Under the pieces are notes generated by a model that made no database searches, was not told the origin of the DNA, and saw only the letters and a program-made list of their open reading frames with translations. A DNA stretch of 64,000 nucleotides from Mesorhizobium sp. STM 4661 (GTDB lineage Bacteria > Pseudomonadota > Alphaproteobacteria > Rhizobiales > Rhizobiaceae), in contig NZ_CAAF010000082.1 in the NCBI RefSeq assembly GCF_000359125.1, forward strand, positions 310,001 to 374,000, in the 5' to 3' direction. This document shows positions 51,424-59,926 of the stretch, piece after piece (the first letter of the stretch is position 1; every line of letters begins with the position of its first letter). The position numbers were made by a program, and so were the translations under genes.

Positions 51424-51459
51424 TATTCACTATTCACTATTCACCATTCACTATTCACC
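51424..51459 (+). repeat. Inverted 7-bp repeats (YATTCAC)
   Basis: Five copies of (T/C)ATTCAC lie at 51424-51458, the reverse complement of the GTGAAT(G/A) unit in the array at 51276. The two sets are separated by about 58 bases and can pair to form a long hairpin between add and upp. The upp ribosome binding site (AGGAGA) follows 11 bases later. Confidence 0.9.
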
Positions 51460-51479
51460 TGCGCAGCTAGGAGAACACC

Positions 51480-52109
51480 ATGAAGGGCGTCACCGTCGTC
51501 GACCATCCGCTTGTCCAGCACAAGCTGACCATCATGCGCAAGAAGGAGACCTCGACGGCCGGCTTCCGGCGGTTGCTGCGCGAGATCTCGCTGCTTTTGG
51601 GTTACGAGGTCACTCGTAATCTCGAACTGACGACGACCACCATCGAAACGCCGATAGAGACGATGGAGGCGCCGACGCTGGAGGGCAAGAAGCTGGTCTT
51701 CGCCTCGGTGCTGCGCGCCGGCAACGGCCTGCTCGAAGGCCTGCTCGACCTGGTGCCGGCGGCGCGCGTCGCCCATATCGGCCTCTACCGCGACCACGAG
51801 ACGCTGGAGGCGATAGAATATTTCTTCAAGGCGCCGGGCGATCTTGCCGACCGGCTGGTGATCGTCGTCGATCCGATGCTGGCCACCGCCAATTCGGCGA
51901 TCGCGGCGATCGACAAGCTGAAAGGACGCGGCGCCACCAACATCCGCTTCCTCTGCCTGCTGGCGGCACCGGAGGGCATCGAGCGCTTCACCAAGGCGCA
52001 TCCGGATGTTCCGGTCTTCACCGCCTCGATCGACCGTCAGCTCAACGAGAAAGGCTACATCATGCCTGGCCTCGGCGACGCCGGCGACCGCATGTACGGG
52101 ACCAAGTAG
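51480..52109 (+). CDS. upp: Uracil phosphoribosyltransferase
   Basis: A 209-residue enzyme making UMP from uracil and PRPP. The PRPP loop V-V-D-P-M-L-A-T-A-N-S-A is at about 129-140, and V-L-R-A-G-N-G-L is near 79. The C-terminal uracil-binding G-Y-I-M-P-G-L-G-D-A-G-D-R is intact. AGGAGA lies 7 bases before the ATG. The start follows a repeat-rich leader that may affect its expression. Confidence 0.96.
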   Translation: MKGVTVVDHPLVQHKLTIMRKKETSTAGFRRLLREISLLLGYEVTRNLELTTTTIETPIETMEAPTLEGKKLVFASVLRAGNGLLEGLLDLVPAARVAHIGLYRDHETLEAIEYFFKAPGDLADRLVIVVDPMLATANSAIAAIDKLKGRGATNIRFLCLLAAPEGIERFTKAHPDVPVFTASIDRQLNEKGYIMPGLGDAGDRMYGTK

Positions 52110-52211
52110 CTGGCCGTTTACCGATCGTTTACGAAAAGGCACGGTTTCGGCACGCGTTAAAGCGGCAAATACCGTGTCCGCGCTAACATGGACGTTCCAG
52201 ACAAACGGACA

Positions 52212-52247
52212 GAGCGGGATGCCTGGTCAATTTAAACCATCCCGCTC
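52212..52247. promoter_or_regulatory. Stem-loop before the aspartic protease gene
   Basis: A 10-bp inverted repeat GAGCGGGATG (52212-52221) and CATCCCGCTC (52238-52247), with a 16-base loop. It lies 14 bases upstream of the protease start. No U-run follows, so it is more likely a leader structure than a terminator. Confidence 0.5.
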
Positions 52248-52260
52248 CAGGGGCTGATCC

Positions 52261-52818
52261 ATGTTGCGCAGGCTTTTATTCCTTGGCGCGATTGTCGGGA
52301 CATCGGTGTGGATCCCGATGCTCTATCAGTCCAATCCGAGGCTTATCGAAAGCCTGCTGAAGCCGGCGACTTCGACCGGGCCGGCTGCCGATGCACAGCC
52401 GAACCTGACCATGGCGGCAGTTCCAGAAAGGCCGGCGCAGCCGCTTGGCCGCAAGGTCGTCGTCGCGGCGGACGCGCGCGGGCATTTCACCTCGGCCTTC
52501 AAATTCAACGGCCGTCAGGTCGACGGCATGATCGATACCGGCGCGACATTCGTCGCCATCAACACCTCCACCGCGCGCCGGATCGGGATTTCGCTGAATG
52601 CCTCCGACTTCCGCCAAAAGGTCAACACCGCCAATGGCACGATCAACGCCGCCGTGGTGACGATCGATCGCCTGCAGATCGGCAAGATCGCGGTCGACGG
52701 CGTCCAGGCGTTGGTGCTGGACGACAAGGCGCTACGGATCAATCTGATCGGCATGAGCTTCTTGCAGCGGCTCGAAAAATACCAGGTCGAGAACGGCGCA
52801 CTACTGCTCGTGCAATAG
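52261..52818 (+). CDS. Retropepsin-like aspartic protease (TIGR02281 type)
   Basis: A 185-residue membrane-anchored protein. An N-terminal hydrophobic helix (about 2-18) is followed by a Pro/Ala-rich linker and one retropepsin-like domain with the catalytic D-T-G-A in M-I-D-T-G-A-T-F-V-A-I-N (about 90-101) and the closing I-G-M-S-F-L near residue 165. One catalytic aspartate per chain implies a homodimer, as in retroviral protease. Substrates are unknown; members are widespread in alphaproteobacteria. Confidence 0.9.
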   Translation: MLRRLLFLGAIVGTSVWIPMLYQSNPRLIESLLKPATSTGPAADAQPNLTMAAVPERPAQPLGRKVVVAADARGHFTSAFKFNGRQVDGMIDTGATFVAINTSTARRIGISLNASDFRQKVNTANGTINAAVVTIDRLQIGKIAVDGVQALVLDDKALRINLIGMSFLQRLEKYQVENGALLLVQ

Positions 52819-52840
52819 AGGCGGCTGTGTGGCAGAAGAA

Positions 52841-54160
52841 CTATCCGCGCGGCAGGATCCGCCGGATGACAGATTTTTCCGCCGCCGGCTTCGAAGGCCC
52901 GGTCGTATAGGCCGAAAGCACGGCGGCCGCTGCCACCTCAGCATCTGCGGTATTGCGGGCATGGACCAGCGCCAGCGCTTCACCGGCCCGCACCTCCGCG
53001 CCGACCGGCAGCAGCCTGGTGATGCCGACCGCGTGGTCGATCCTGTCGTCCGGATGCTTGCGACCTCCGCCGAGGCCAACGACGGCAAGTCCGATGTCGC
53101 GGGTCGCGATCCCGGTGACAAAACCGTTTCCGGCCGCCTTGACCGCGAGTTCCACCGCCGCCCTCGGCAGGTATTTTTCCGGCTTTTCGACGAAGTCGGC
53201 CGGCCCGCCGAGCGCCGCCACCATGCGCCCGAAGACGGAAGCCGCGCGGCCGCCGGCAAGCGTCTCGGTGGCGCGGCGCATGCCGTCCTGGTTGGATGAC
53301 ACAAGGCCTGCCGACTGCAGCATATCCGAGGCCAGCGCCAGCGTCACGTCTTCCAGCCGACGGTCGCGAAAGCGGCCGGTGAGGAAGTCGACGGCATTGT
53401 GCACCTCGAGCGCGTTGCCCGCGGCTGACGCCAGCGGCTCGTTCATGCCGGTGACCAGCGCCGAGGCCTTCAACCCCGCACCGTTGGCGACTTCGACCAG
53501 GCTGTTCGCCAGTGCCGTCGCATCGCGCGACTTCTCCATGAAGGCGCCGTTGCCGACCTTCACGTCGAGCACCAGCGACTGCAGGCCGGCGGCCAGCTTC
53601 TTCGACAAGATCGAGGCGGTGATCAGCGGCACGGATTCGACCGTTCCCGTCACGTCGCGGATCGCATAGAGCCTGCGGTCGGCGGGCGCCAGATGCGCGG
53701 TCTGGCCGATGATGGCGCAGCCGGTTTCGAGCACTGCCTTGTGCAGGCGCGCCACATCGGGCTGGCTGACATAGCCGGGGATCGCATCCATCTTGTCCAG
53801 CGTGCCGCCGGTATGGCCGAGACCTCTGCCTGATATCATCGGCACATAGGCGCCGCAGGCGGCAACGATCGGCGCCAGCATCAGCGAGACATTGTCGCCG
53901 ACGCCGCCCGTCGAATGCTTGTCGGTGACCGGACCGGGCAGATCCGACCAGTCGAGCACACCGCCGGAATCGCGCATGGCAAGCGTCAGCGCGACCGCCT
54001 CGTCGCGGCTCATGCCGTTGAAGAACACCGCCATGGCGAAGGCCGCGGCCTGGCCGTCCGAGACGGCACCCGATGTCAGGCCTTCGATGAAACCCGCGAT
54101 CTCCTGCGCCGACAGCCTCTGGCCGTCACGCTTGCGGCGGATGATTTCCTGGGGAAGCAT
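52841..54160 (-). CDS. deoA: Thymidine phosphorylase
   Basis: A 439-residue pyrimidine-nucleoside phosphorylase. The family signature S-G-R-G-L-G-H-T-G-G-T-L-D-K is at about 111-124, with D-K-H-S-T-G-G-V-G-D near 77. The C-terminal domain starts near 340. The start at 54160 overlaps the stop of the purine nucleoside phosphorylase gene (ATGA). It is the last gene of the minus-strand nucleoside operon. Confidence 0.95.
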   Translation of the reverse strand: MLPQEIIRRKRDGQRLSAQEIAGFIEGLTSGAVSDGQAAAFAMAVFFNGMSRDEAVALTLAMRDSGGVLDWSDLPGPVTDKHSTGGVGDNVSLMLAPIVAACGAYVPMISGRGLGHTGGTLDKMDAIPGYVSQPDVARLHKAVLETGCAIIGQTAHLAPADRRLYAIRDVTGTVESVPLITASILSKKLAAGLQSLVLDVKVGNGAFMEKSRDATALANSLVEVANGAGLKASALVTGMNEPLASAAGNALEVHNAVDFLTGRFRDRRLEDVTLALASDMLQSAGLVSSNQDGMRRATETLAGGRAASVFGRMVAALGGPADFVEKPEKYLPRAAVELAVKAAGNGFVTGIATRDIGLAVVGLGGGRKHPDDRIDHAVGITRLLPVGAEVRAGEALALVHARNTADAEVAAAAVLSAYTTGPSKPAAEKSVIRRILPRG

Positions 54161-54969
54161 CAGCTCTCCGGCAACCCGTCCTGGAACACACGCTGGAGAA
54201 TGGTCGCCAGCCGCGCGCCGCCGATCGGCGCCATGTCCTTGGTTTCCTGGTGTGACAGATCCGCCCCGGTCATCCCAGCGGCAAGGTTGGTGATGACCGA
54301 ACAGGCGGCCACCCGCAGGCCGAGGAAGCGGGCGAGGATGACCTCCGGCACGGTCGACATGCCGACGGCGTTGGCGCCCATGATACGCGCCATGCGGATC
54401 TCGGCCGGCGTCTCGAAGCACGGCCCCGAGAACCACATATAGACGCCCTGGTGCAGCGCGGTAGCCGTCGCCGTCGCTGCCTTCTCGATCGCCTTGCGAA
54501 TGCCGACATCATAGGCTTCGGTCAGGCCAACGAAACGGCGGTCGCTCGGTTCGCCGATCAGCGGATTGGAGCCCGAGAAATTGATGTGGTCGGTGATCAG
54601 CATCACCGAACCCGGCCCCATCGCCGGATCGACCGAGCCGGCGGCATTGGTGAGGATCAGCTTCGATATACCGATGCCGGCGAGCACCTCCAGCGCCGGC
54701 CGCATCGCGGCGGCATTGCCGTGCTCGTAATAGTGCGCGCGGCCGGACAGCATCAGCACCGGCGTACCGGCGAATAGCCCCGCCACCACCTCGCCGGCAT
54801 GGCCACTGACGCCACTTCTGGGAAAGCCCTGCAAGTCGGCATAGGAAATGCGCACTGCATCCTCGACCTGGTCGACGAGGCCACCAAGACCCGAACCGAG
54901 CACCAGCGCGGTTGTCGGCGCCAGCCCGTCCAGCCTTTCGACGAGATGATCGAGTGCTTTTTCTGTCAT
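54160..54969 (-). CDS. punA: Purine-nucleoside phosphorylase (trimeric type)
   Basis: A 269-residue PNP of the trimeric PNP/MTAP superfamily, cleaving inosine and guanosine to base and ribose-1-phosphate. V-L-G-S-G-L-G-G-L is at about 23-31, phosphate-binding H-A-G-E near 57, L-T-N-A-A-G-S near 107 and the base-binding E-T-P-A-E-I-R-M near 189. The length is normal. It starts 13 bases after cdd and overlaps deoA. Inosine made by adenosine deaminase is a natural substrate. Confidence 0.93.
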   Translation of the reverse strand: MTEKALDHLVERLDGLAPTTALVLGSGLGGLVDQVEDAVRISYADLQGFPRSGVSGHAGEVVAGLFAGTPVLMLSGRAHYYEHGNAAAMRPALEVLAGIGISKLILTNAAGSVDPAMGPGSVMLITDHINFSGSNPLIGEPSDRRFVGLTEAYDVGIRKAIEKAATATATALHQGVYMWFSGPCFETPAEIRMARIMGANAVGMSTVPEVILARFLGLRVAACSVITNLAAGMTGADLSHQETKDMAPIGGARLATILQRVFQDGLPES

Positions 54970-54982
54970 TTCAGCCAGTTCT

Positions 54983-55375
54983 TCATTTTAAGACGTCGCC
55001 CTTGAAGCCGTAGGGCAGCATGTCGCCCATCGTCACGGTCTCGACGACGCCGGTATTGTCACAGAGATAAAGTTTGGTTTCGGGCTGGCAGAACTCGGCC
55101 AGCCGCTGGCGGCAGCCGCCGCAGGGCGAACATTTGGCCGTGCGCTCGGCAATGACGGCGATATCCGTGATCTTGCCGCCGCCGCCCATGATGTAATGGC
55201 CGAGCGCGGTGGTCTCGGCGCACCAGCCTTCCGGATAGGATGCGATCTCGACATTGGCGCCGGCAAAGACACGGCCGTCCTCGGTGCGAAGTGCCGCCCC
55301 CACCGGGAACTTCGAATAGGGCGCATAGGCCTTGGCCATGGCAGCCTTGGCCGCTTCGAACAGATCATGCGACAT
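54983..55375 (-). CDS. cdd: Cytidine deaminase
   Basis: A 130-residue tetrameric-type cytidine deaminase. The zinc ligands are Cys52 (C-A-E motif, with catalytic Glu54), Cys85 and Cys88 (P-C-G-G-C-R-Q); Y-S-K-F-P-V-G-A near 20-27 shapes the substrate pocket. The start at 55375 is preferred to one ten codons upstream because GAGAAGAA precedes it and the family begins near here. It lies 80 bases after the permease genes. Confidence 0.95.
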   Translation of the reverse strand: MSHDLFEAAKAAMAKAYAPYSKFPVGAALRTEDGRVFAGANVEIASYPEGWCAETTALGHYIMGGGGKITDIAVIAERTAKCSPCGGCRQRLAEFCQPETKLYLCDNTGVVETVTMGDMLPYGFKGDVLK

Positions 55376-55455
55376 TCGGTTCTTCTCTCGGATGATCTTG
55401 TTCAAAACCCGGCGCTTCCTTTCCCGCGATGCCGATCCGCATTTTCAGGATCAGT

Positions 55456-56427
55456 TCAGCGTTCCTTGACATAGGGCACGCCGCCGGCGCGCGGCGGGAT
55501 CGCCTTGCCGATGAAGCCGGCCAGCAGGATTACGGTCAGCACATAGGGCAGCGCCTGCATGAACTGCACCGGCACTTTGCCGATGACAGGCAGCGGCGTG
55601 CCTTGCAGGCGGATCGACAGCGCGTCGAGGAACCCGAACAGCAGGCAGGCGAACATGGCGTTGACCGGCTTCCATTTGGCGAAGATCAGCGCGGCCAGCG
55701 CGATATAGCCCTTGCCGGCGGTCATGTCCTTCACGAAGCCGCCATTTTGCACCATCGACAGATAGGCCCCGGCGATGCCGGTCAGCACGCCGGTGCAGAT
55801 CAGCGCCCGGTAGCGCAGCCAGGCGACCGAGATACCGGCGGTGTCGACGGCCGCCGGATTCTCGCCGACGGCGCGCAACCTGAGGCCGAAGCGGGTGCGA
55901 AACAGCACCCACCAGGTGAACGGCACCATCAGGAAGGCGATATAGACCAGTATGGAGTGGCCGGAGATCAGCTCCGCATAGATCGGTCCGAGGATCGGCA
56001 CGTCCCTCAGTGCATCGGCGCCAGGCCAGGTGATCGCCCCGAAGCGCTCGCCGGGTGCCAGCGCCGGCGTGCGCCCGCCTTGCTGGAACCAGTGCTGGCC
56101 GAGCATGATGGTCGATCCGGCGGCGATAAAATTGATCGCCACGCCGGAGACGATCTGGTTGCCGCGATGGGTGATCGAGGCAAAGCCATGGATCATGGCG
56201 AAGGCGACCGAGATCAGGATGGCCATGCCAAGGCCGAGAAGGGCCGAGTGGAAGACCGAGGCGGCGGCGGCACCTGCGAAGGCGCCGACCAGCATCTTGC
56301 CCTCGAGCCCGATGTCGAAGATGCCGGCGCGCTCCGAATAGAGGCCGGCGAGGCAGGCCAGCAGCAGCGGCACCGACAGGCGGATGGTCGAGTCCAGTAT
56401 CTGGATGAAGGCGTTGAACAGGTCCAT
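55456..56427 (-). CDS. Nucleoside ABC transporter permease (second subunit)
   Basis: A 323-residue permease of the branched-chain/ribose permease fold used with BMP-type binding proteins. It is mostly hydrophobic, with about eight helices; the conserved R-A-G-I-F-D-I-G-L-E-G-K-M-L segment near residue 32 is the family hallmark. The start at 56427 is one base after the stop of the preceding permease (56429). It completes the channel for nucleoside uptake. Confidence 0.92.
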   Translation of the reverse strand: MDLFNAFIQILDSTIRLSVPLLLACLAGLYSERAGIFDIGLEGKMLVGAFAGAAAASVFHSALLGLGMAILISVAFAMIHGFASITHRGNQIVSGVAINFIAAGSTIMLGQHWFQQGGRTPALAPGERFGAITWPGADALRDVPILGPIYAELISGHSILVYIAFLMVPFTWWVLFRTRFGLRLRAVGENPAAVDTAGISVAWLRYRALICTGVLTGIAGAYLSMVQNGGFVKDMTAGKGYIALAALIFAKWKPVNAMFACLLFGFLDALSIRLQGTPLPVIGKVPVQFMQALPYVLTVILLAGFIGKAIPPRAGGVPYVKER

Positions 56428-56428
56428 C

Positions 56429-57568
56429 TCAGGCCCCCTTCCCCTTGGCCGCTTCGATGCCGACCGATCTCGGGCTGATGGAGGCGAACAGCGCCTGGAC
56501 ATAAGGCCGGAACATGTGTTCGAGCGCGCCGGCGAACAGGATGACCAGGCCCTGGATGATGACGATCATGTCGCGCGAAATCGCCGGCATCTCGAAGGCG
56601 AGCTCGGCGCCGCCCTGGTAGAGCATGCCGAACAGGATCGCGGCGAGCACAATGCCGACCGGATGCAGGCGGCCCATCAGCGCCACCGCGATGCCGACGA
56701 AACCGGCGCCCGAGACGAAATCGAGCGCGACATTGTGCTGGTCGCCCATCGTCGGGTTGAGCGCCATCATGCCGGCCAGCGCGCCCGAGATCATCATGGC
56801 GATGATGATGATGCGGGTTTCCGAAATGCCGGCATAGCGTGCCGCCTTCGGGCTGTGGCCATAGGTGCGCATCTCGTAGCCGAGCCTGGTACGCCAGATC
56901 AGCAGCCAGACCAGGAAGGCCATGACCAGCGCCAGCAGGAAGGAGATGTTGAGCGGCGCCGAGCGGATCTTGGCGCCGAACAGCTCGATGACCCAGTTGA
57001 GCTTCGGTAATTGCGCGCCGTCGAGAAAGGTGCGCGTCTGCGGCGCCATCGAACTGGGCGGCTTCAAGAACCCGACCAGCGCATAGACCATGACGCTGGC
57101 GGCGATGAAATTGAACATGATTGTGGTGATGACGATATGCGAGCCGCGCTTGGCCTGCAGATAGGCCGGGATCAGCGCCCACAGCGCGCCCATCGCCGCC
57201 GCGGCGATGATTGCGATAGGGAAAGTCAGCCACCAGGGCAGCACGCTGTCGAACGCCAGGCAGACGATGCCGATGCCGAGGCCGGCGATATAGCCCTGGC
57301 CCTCGCCACCGATGTTGAACAGGCCGCAATGCGCCGCGACCGCCACCGAAAGCCCGCTGAAGATGAAGGTGGTGGCGTAGAAAAGCGTAAAGGCGATGCC
57401 TTGCCCCTTGCCGAAGGCGCCTTCGACCAGGATCACGGCCGCGCGGAACGGGTTCTCGCCGACCAGCATGACGACGAAACCGGCGACGACGAAGGCGACG
57501 GCGAGATTGATCACCGGGATCAGGCCGTAGTCGGCCCAGGCCGGCAGCTTGGCGTAGGGCGTGCTCAT
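56429..57568 (-). CDS. Nucleoside ABC transporter permease (first subunit)
   Basis: A 379-residue permease, partner of the protein at 55456. About ten helices; the L-F-N-I-G-G-E-G-Q-G-Y-I-A-G motif near 83-96 is the counterpart of F-D-I-G-L-E-G-K in the partner. Its start overlaps the ATPase stop by 4 bases (ATGA). In similar operons this protein and its partner import purine and pyrimidine nucleosides. Confidence 0.92.
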   Translation of the reverse strand: MSTPYAKLPAWADYGLIPVINLAVAFVVAGFVVMLVGENPFRAAVILVEGAFGKGQGIAFTLFYATTFIFSGLSVAVAAHCGLFNIGGEGQGYIAGLGIGIVCLAFDSVLPWWLTFPIAIIAAAAMGALWALIPAYLQAKRGSHIVITTIMFNFIAASVMVYALVGFLKPPSSMAPQTRTFLDGAQLPKLNWVIELFGAKIRSAPLNISFLLALVMAFLVWLLIWRTRLGYEMRTYGHSPKAARYAGISETRIIIIAMMISGALAGMMALNPTMGDQHNVALDFVSGAGFVGIAVALMGRLHPVGIVLAAILFGMLYQGGAELAFEMPAISRDMIVIIQGLVILFAGALEHMFRPYVQALFASISPRSVGIEAAKGKGA

Positions 57569-59097
57569 TCCGCGGCCTCCCGCTGCTCGACACCGGCCAT
57601 CAGCAGGCCGAGCTCGCCTTCGGTCGCTTCCGGGCCGCGCTCGCCGACGATGCGGCCGGCGAACATCACCAGGATGCGGTCGGAAAGCGAACGGATCTCG
57701 TCCAGCTCGACCGACACCACCAGCACAGCCTTGCCCTGGTCGCGCATGGCGATCAGCCGCTTGTGGATGAATTCGATGGCACCGACATCGACGCCCCGCG
57801 TCGGCTGGCCGACGATCAGCACGCCCGGATCCTGCTCCATCTCCCGCGCCAGCACGATCTTCTGCTGGTTGCCGCCGGAGAAATTGGCGGTCTTCAGCCG
57901 GCAGTCGGCCGGGCGGATGTCGTATTTGGTGATCTTGTCCCTGGCGTCGTTGCGGATGGCATCGATGTCGAGGAACGGGCCCTTCAGGTAGCGTGGATCG
58001 TCGTGATAGCCGAGGATCGAATTCTCGTTCTCCTCGAAGGCCAGCACCAGCCCGACATGGTGGCGATCCTCCGGCACATGGGCGAGCCCACGGTCGCGCA
58101 ACTCGCCGGGATCGGCTGCCCCGGTGAGGTCGATCGGCTTGCCGTCAAGCATGACGGAACCGGAGACGGCGCGCCTGATGCCGGAAATCGCCTCAAGCAG
58201 TTCGGATTGCCCGTTGCCGGCGACACCGGCGATGCCGACGATCTCGCCGGCGCGGATGTCGAAGGAGATGTCGTCGACCATGGTGACGCCGCGCGAATCC
58301 TTCACTGTCAGGTTCTTGACCGCAAGCTTGACGCCGCCGGCTTCCGCCTCGCCCTTCTCGACCCTCAGCAGCACCCGCCGTCCGACCATCAGCTCGGCCA
58401 GTTCCTCGACCGTGGTCTTCCTGGTTTCGCGCGTCGCCACCATCGTGCCTTGGCGCATGACCGAGACCGTGTCGGTGATCGCCATGATCTCGCGCAGCTT
58501 GTGGGTGATCAGAACCACCGTCTTGCCCTGCTCCTTCAACTGCTTGAGGATGCGGAACAGATGGTCGGCCTCGGCCGGCGTCAGCACGCCCGTCGGCTCG
58601 TCGAGGATCAGGATCTCGGCGCCGCGATAGAGCGCCTTCAGGATCTCGACACGCTGCTGCAGGCCGACCGGCAACTCCTCGATGATCGCATCGGGATCGA
58701 CTTCCAGCCCGTATTCGCGTTCGAGCCGTTCGAGTTCGGAGCGCGCCTTGGCGATGCTCTTCGTCAACAGCGCATCGCTTTCGGCGCCGAGAATGACGTT
58801 TTCCAGCACCGTGAAATTGTCGACCAGCATGAAATGCTGATGCACCATGCCGATGCCTAGCGCGATCGCGTCGTTGGGCGTCTTGATCGAGGCAGGCTTG
58901 CCGCCGACGCGGATTTCGCCGCTGTCGGCCTGGTAGAAACCATAGAGGATCGACATCAACGTCGACTTGCCGGCGCCGTTCTCGCCGACAATGCCGTGTA
59001 TGGTGCCGCGCACGATCTCCAGGTTGATGTCGCGGTTGGCGCGAACGGCGCCGAAACTCTTGTTGATGCCGATCAGCTCGATCGCGGCTTGCGCCAT
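57565..59097 (-). CDS. Nucleoside ABC transporter ATPase (dual domain)
   Basis: A 510-residue ATPase with two fused nucleotide-binding domains, as in RbsA/YufO. The first has G-E-N-G-A-G-K-S-T near 37 and L-P-V-G-L-Q-Q-R-V-E near 143; the second has G-V-A-G-N-G-Q-S-E-L in place of a canonical Walker A near 289, and L-S-type signature F-S-G-G-N-Q-Q-K near 396. The degenerate second Walker A is usual in the family. It is the first gene of the operon that continues through the permeases, cdd, punA and deoA. Confidence 0.94.
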   Translation of the reverse strand: MAQAAIELIGINKSFGAVRANRDINLEIVRGTIHGIVGENGAGKSTLMSILYGFYQADSGEIRVGGKPASIKTPNDAIALGIGMVHQHFMLVDNFTVLENVILGAESDALLTKSIAKARSELERLEREYGLEVDPDAIIEELPVGLQQRVEILKALYRGAEILILDEPTGVLTPAEADHLFRILKQLKEQGKTVVLITHKLREIMAITDTVSVMRQGTMVATRETRKTTVEELAELMVGRRVLLRVEKGEAEAGGVKLAVKNLTVKDSRGVTMVDDISFDIRAGEIVGIAGVAGNGQSELLEAISGIRRAVSGSVMLDGKPIDLTGAADPGELRDRGLAHVPEDRHHVGLVLAFEENENSILGYHDDPRYLKGPFLDIDAIRNDARDKITKYDIRPADCRLKTANFSGGNQQKIVLAREMEQDPGVLIVGQPTRGVDVGAIEFIHKRLIAMRDQGKAVLVVSVELDEIRSLSDRILVMFAGRIVGERGPEATEGELGLLMAGVEQREAAE

Positions 59098-59308
59098 GCA
59101 GCCAGTCCCACTCTTATTTTTTTATCGCTTGGTCAAAATGCCTAGCATGACGCCCCGCCTGTGCCAATTGGCCGGTACGGCATCCACTCTCGACAAATCC
59201 CGGCGCGCTTGTCAATTTCGAACGTGGCCGCAGCCTTCACATTCGCTCTCGCATCGGCCCGAAAATCGGATTCGATTTCCGGAAAGCACGATGCGAAGAT
59301 TAAGAGTC

Positions 59309-59352
59309 TTAGAGCGTACTTTGTGCGTCCAGGTGGACGCACGTCGCTCTAA
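59309..59352. repeat. Palindromic intergenic repeat (TTAGAGCG type)
   Basis: Outer arms TTAGAGCG (59309-59316) and CGCTCTAA (59345-59352) enclose inner arms GTGCGTCC (59323-59330) and GGACGCAC (59335-59342) with a 4-base loop. The two-tier layout resembles the element at 33684. It lies upstream of slyX between divergent genes. Confidence 0.75.
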
Positions 59353-59383
59353 TGTGGCACTTTGCAAGTCCAAGGATTTTCAA

Positions 59384-59593
59384 ATGATCATGCCCGCCGA
59401 CCGGCTGACGACGCTGGAAATCCGCGCCGCCGAGCACGAGAAGACCATCGAGGAATTGTCCGGCCAGATCGCCGAGCAATGGAAGGTGATCGAGCGTATG
59501 CAGCGCAAGCTCGACGCGCTGACTGATCGCTTCCTGGCGCTGGAGGAACAGGCTGCTCCCGACGTCCCGGTGACCAAGCCGCCGCATTGGTAG
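59384..59593 (+). CDS. slyX: SlyX family protein
   Basis: A 69-residue coiled-coil protein. The heptad-like stretch L-T-T-L-E-I-R-A-A-E-H-E-K-T-I-E-E-L through L-D-A-L-T-D-R-F-L is typical of SlyX, and it ends in the P-P-H-W tail common in the family. AAGGA precedes the ATG at 59384 by 7 bases; a second in-frame ATG is two codons on. The function is unknown. It is coupled to a small membrane protein gene downstream and lies, in opposite orientation, between the two parts of the nucleoside transporter. Confidence 0.9.
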   Translation: MIMPADRLTTLEIRAAEHEKTIEELSGQIAEQWKVIERMQRKLDALTDRFLALEEQAAPDVPVTKPPHW

Positions 59594-59609
59594 AGGAGGA
59601 GCAACGGCC

Positions 59610-59813
59610 ATGGCCGATGAGAATGGCCGCAGCGGCCATGACAAGGCAAAACCGCCGGTGATCGACAGCTTGCGGCAGCCGCCCCATGGCATCGGCCTGC
59701 ACACACCAGGCGGTCGGCGTGGATTTGCCATCGCCATTGGACTGATTGCAGCCTTCGCGCTGGGCTATGTGGCGGCGTTGTGGTCCGGTGCCGTAGTTGT
59801 CGCGCTGCCATGA
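59610..59813 (+). CDS. Small single-pass membrane protein
   Basis: A 67-residue protein with a 37-residue hydrophilic N-terminal part (H-D-K-A-K-P-P-V-I-D-S-L-R-Q-P-P-H-G) and one strong transmembrane helix at about 38-60. GAGGAGGAG lies 8 bases before the start. It is 16 bases after slyX and presumably cotranscribed. I do not recognise a named family. Confidence 0.78.
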   Translation: MADENGRSGHDKAKPPVIDSLRQPPHGIGLHTPGGRRGFAIAIGLIAAFALGYVAALWSGAVVVALP

Positions 59814-59877
59814 GCGCGGCTCAGGGGCAGGCAGCGACATTAGAGTGGGTCCACCTGGCCGGGGAATGGATAAAGTA

Positions 59878-59900
59878 AAACCGCCGGGTTCACCCGGCGG
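59878..59900 (-). terminator. Rho-independent terminator of the BMP gene
   Basis: An 8-bp GC stem CCGCCGGG (59881-59888) and CCCGGCGG (59893-59900) with a 4-base loop; on the minus strand it is followed by TTTTACTTT. It is 27 bases after the BMP gene stop and isolates it from the slyX region, so the binding protein has its own transcript. Confidence 0.88.
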
Positions 59901-59926
59901 CTTCGATCGTATCCGCGGTGCCGCGA

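Noticed and set aside
51276..51459. CRISPR array
   Set aside because: The units are 7 bp and contiguous without spacers, and no cas genes are near.
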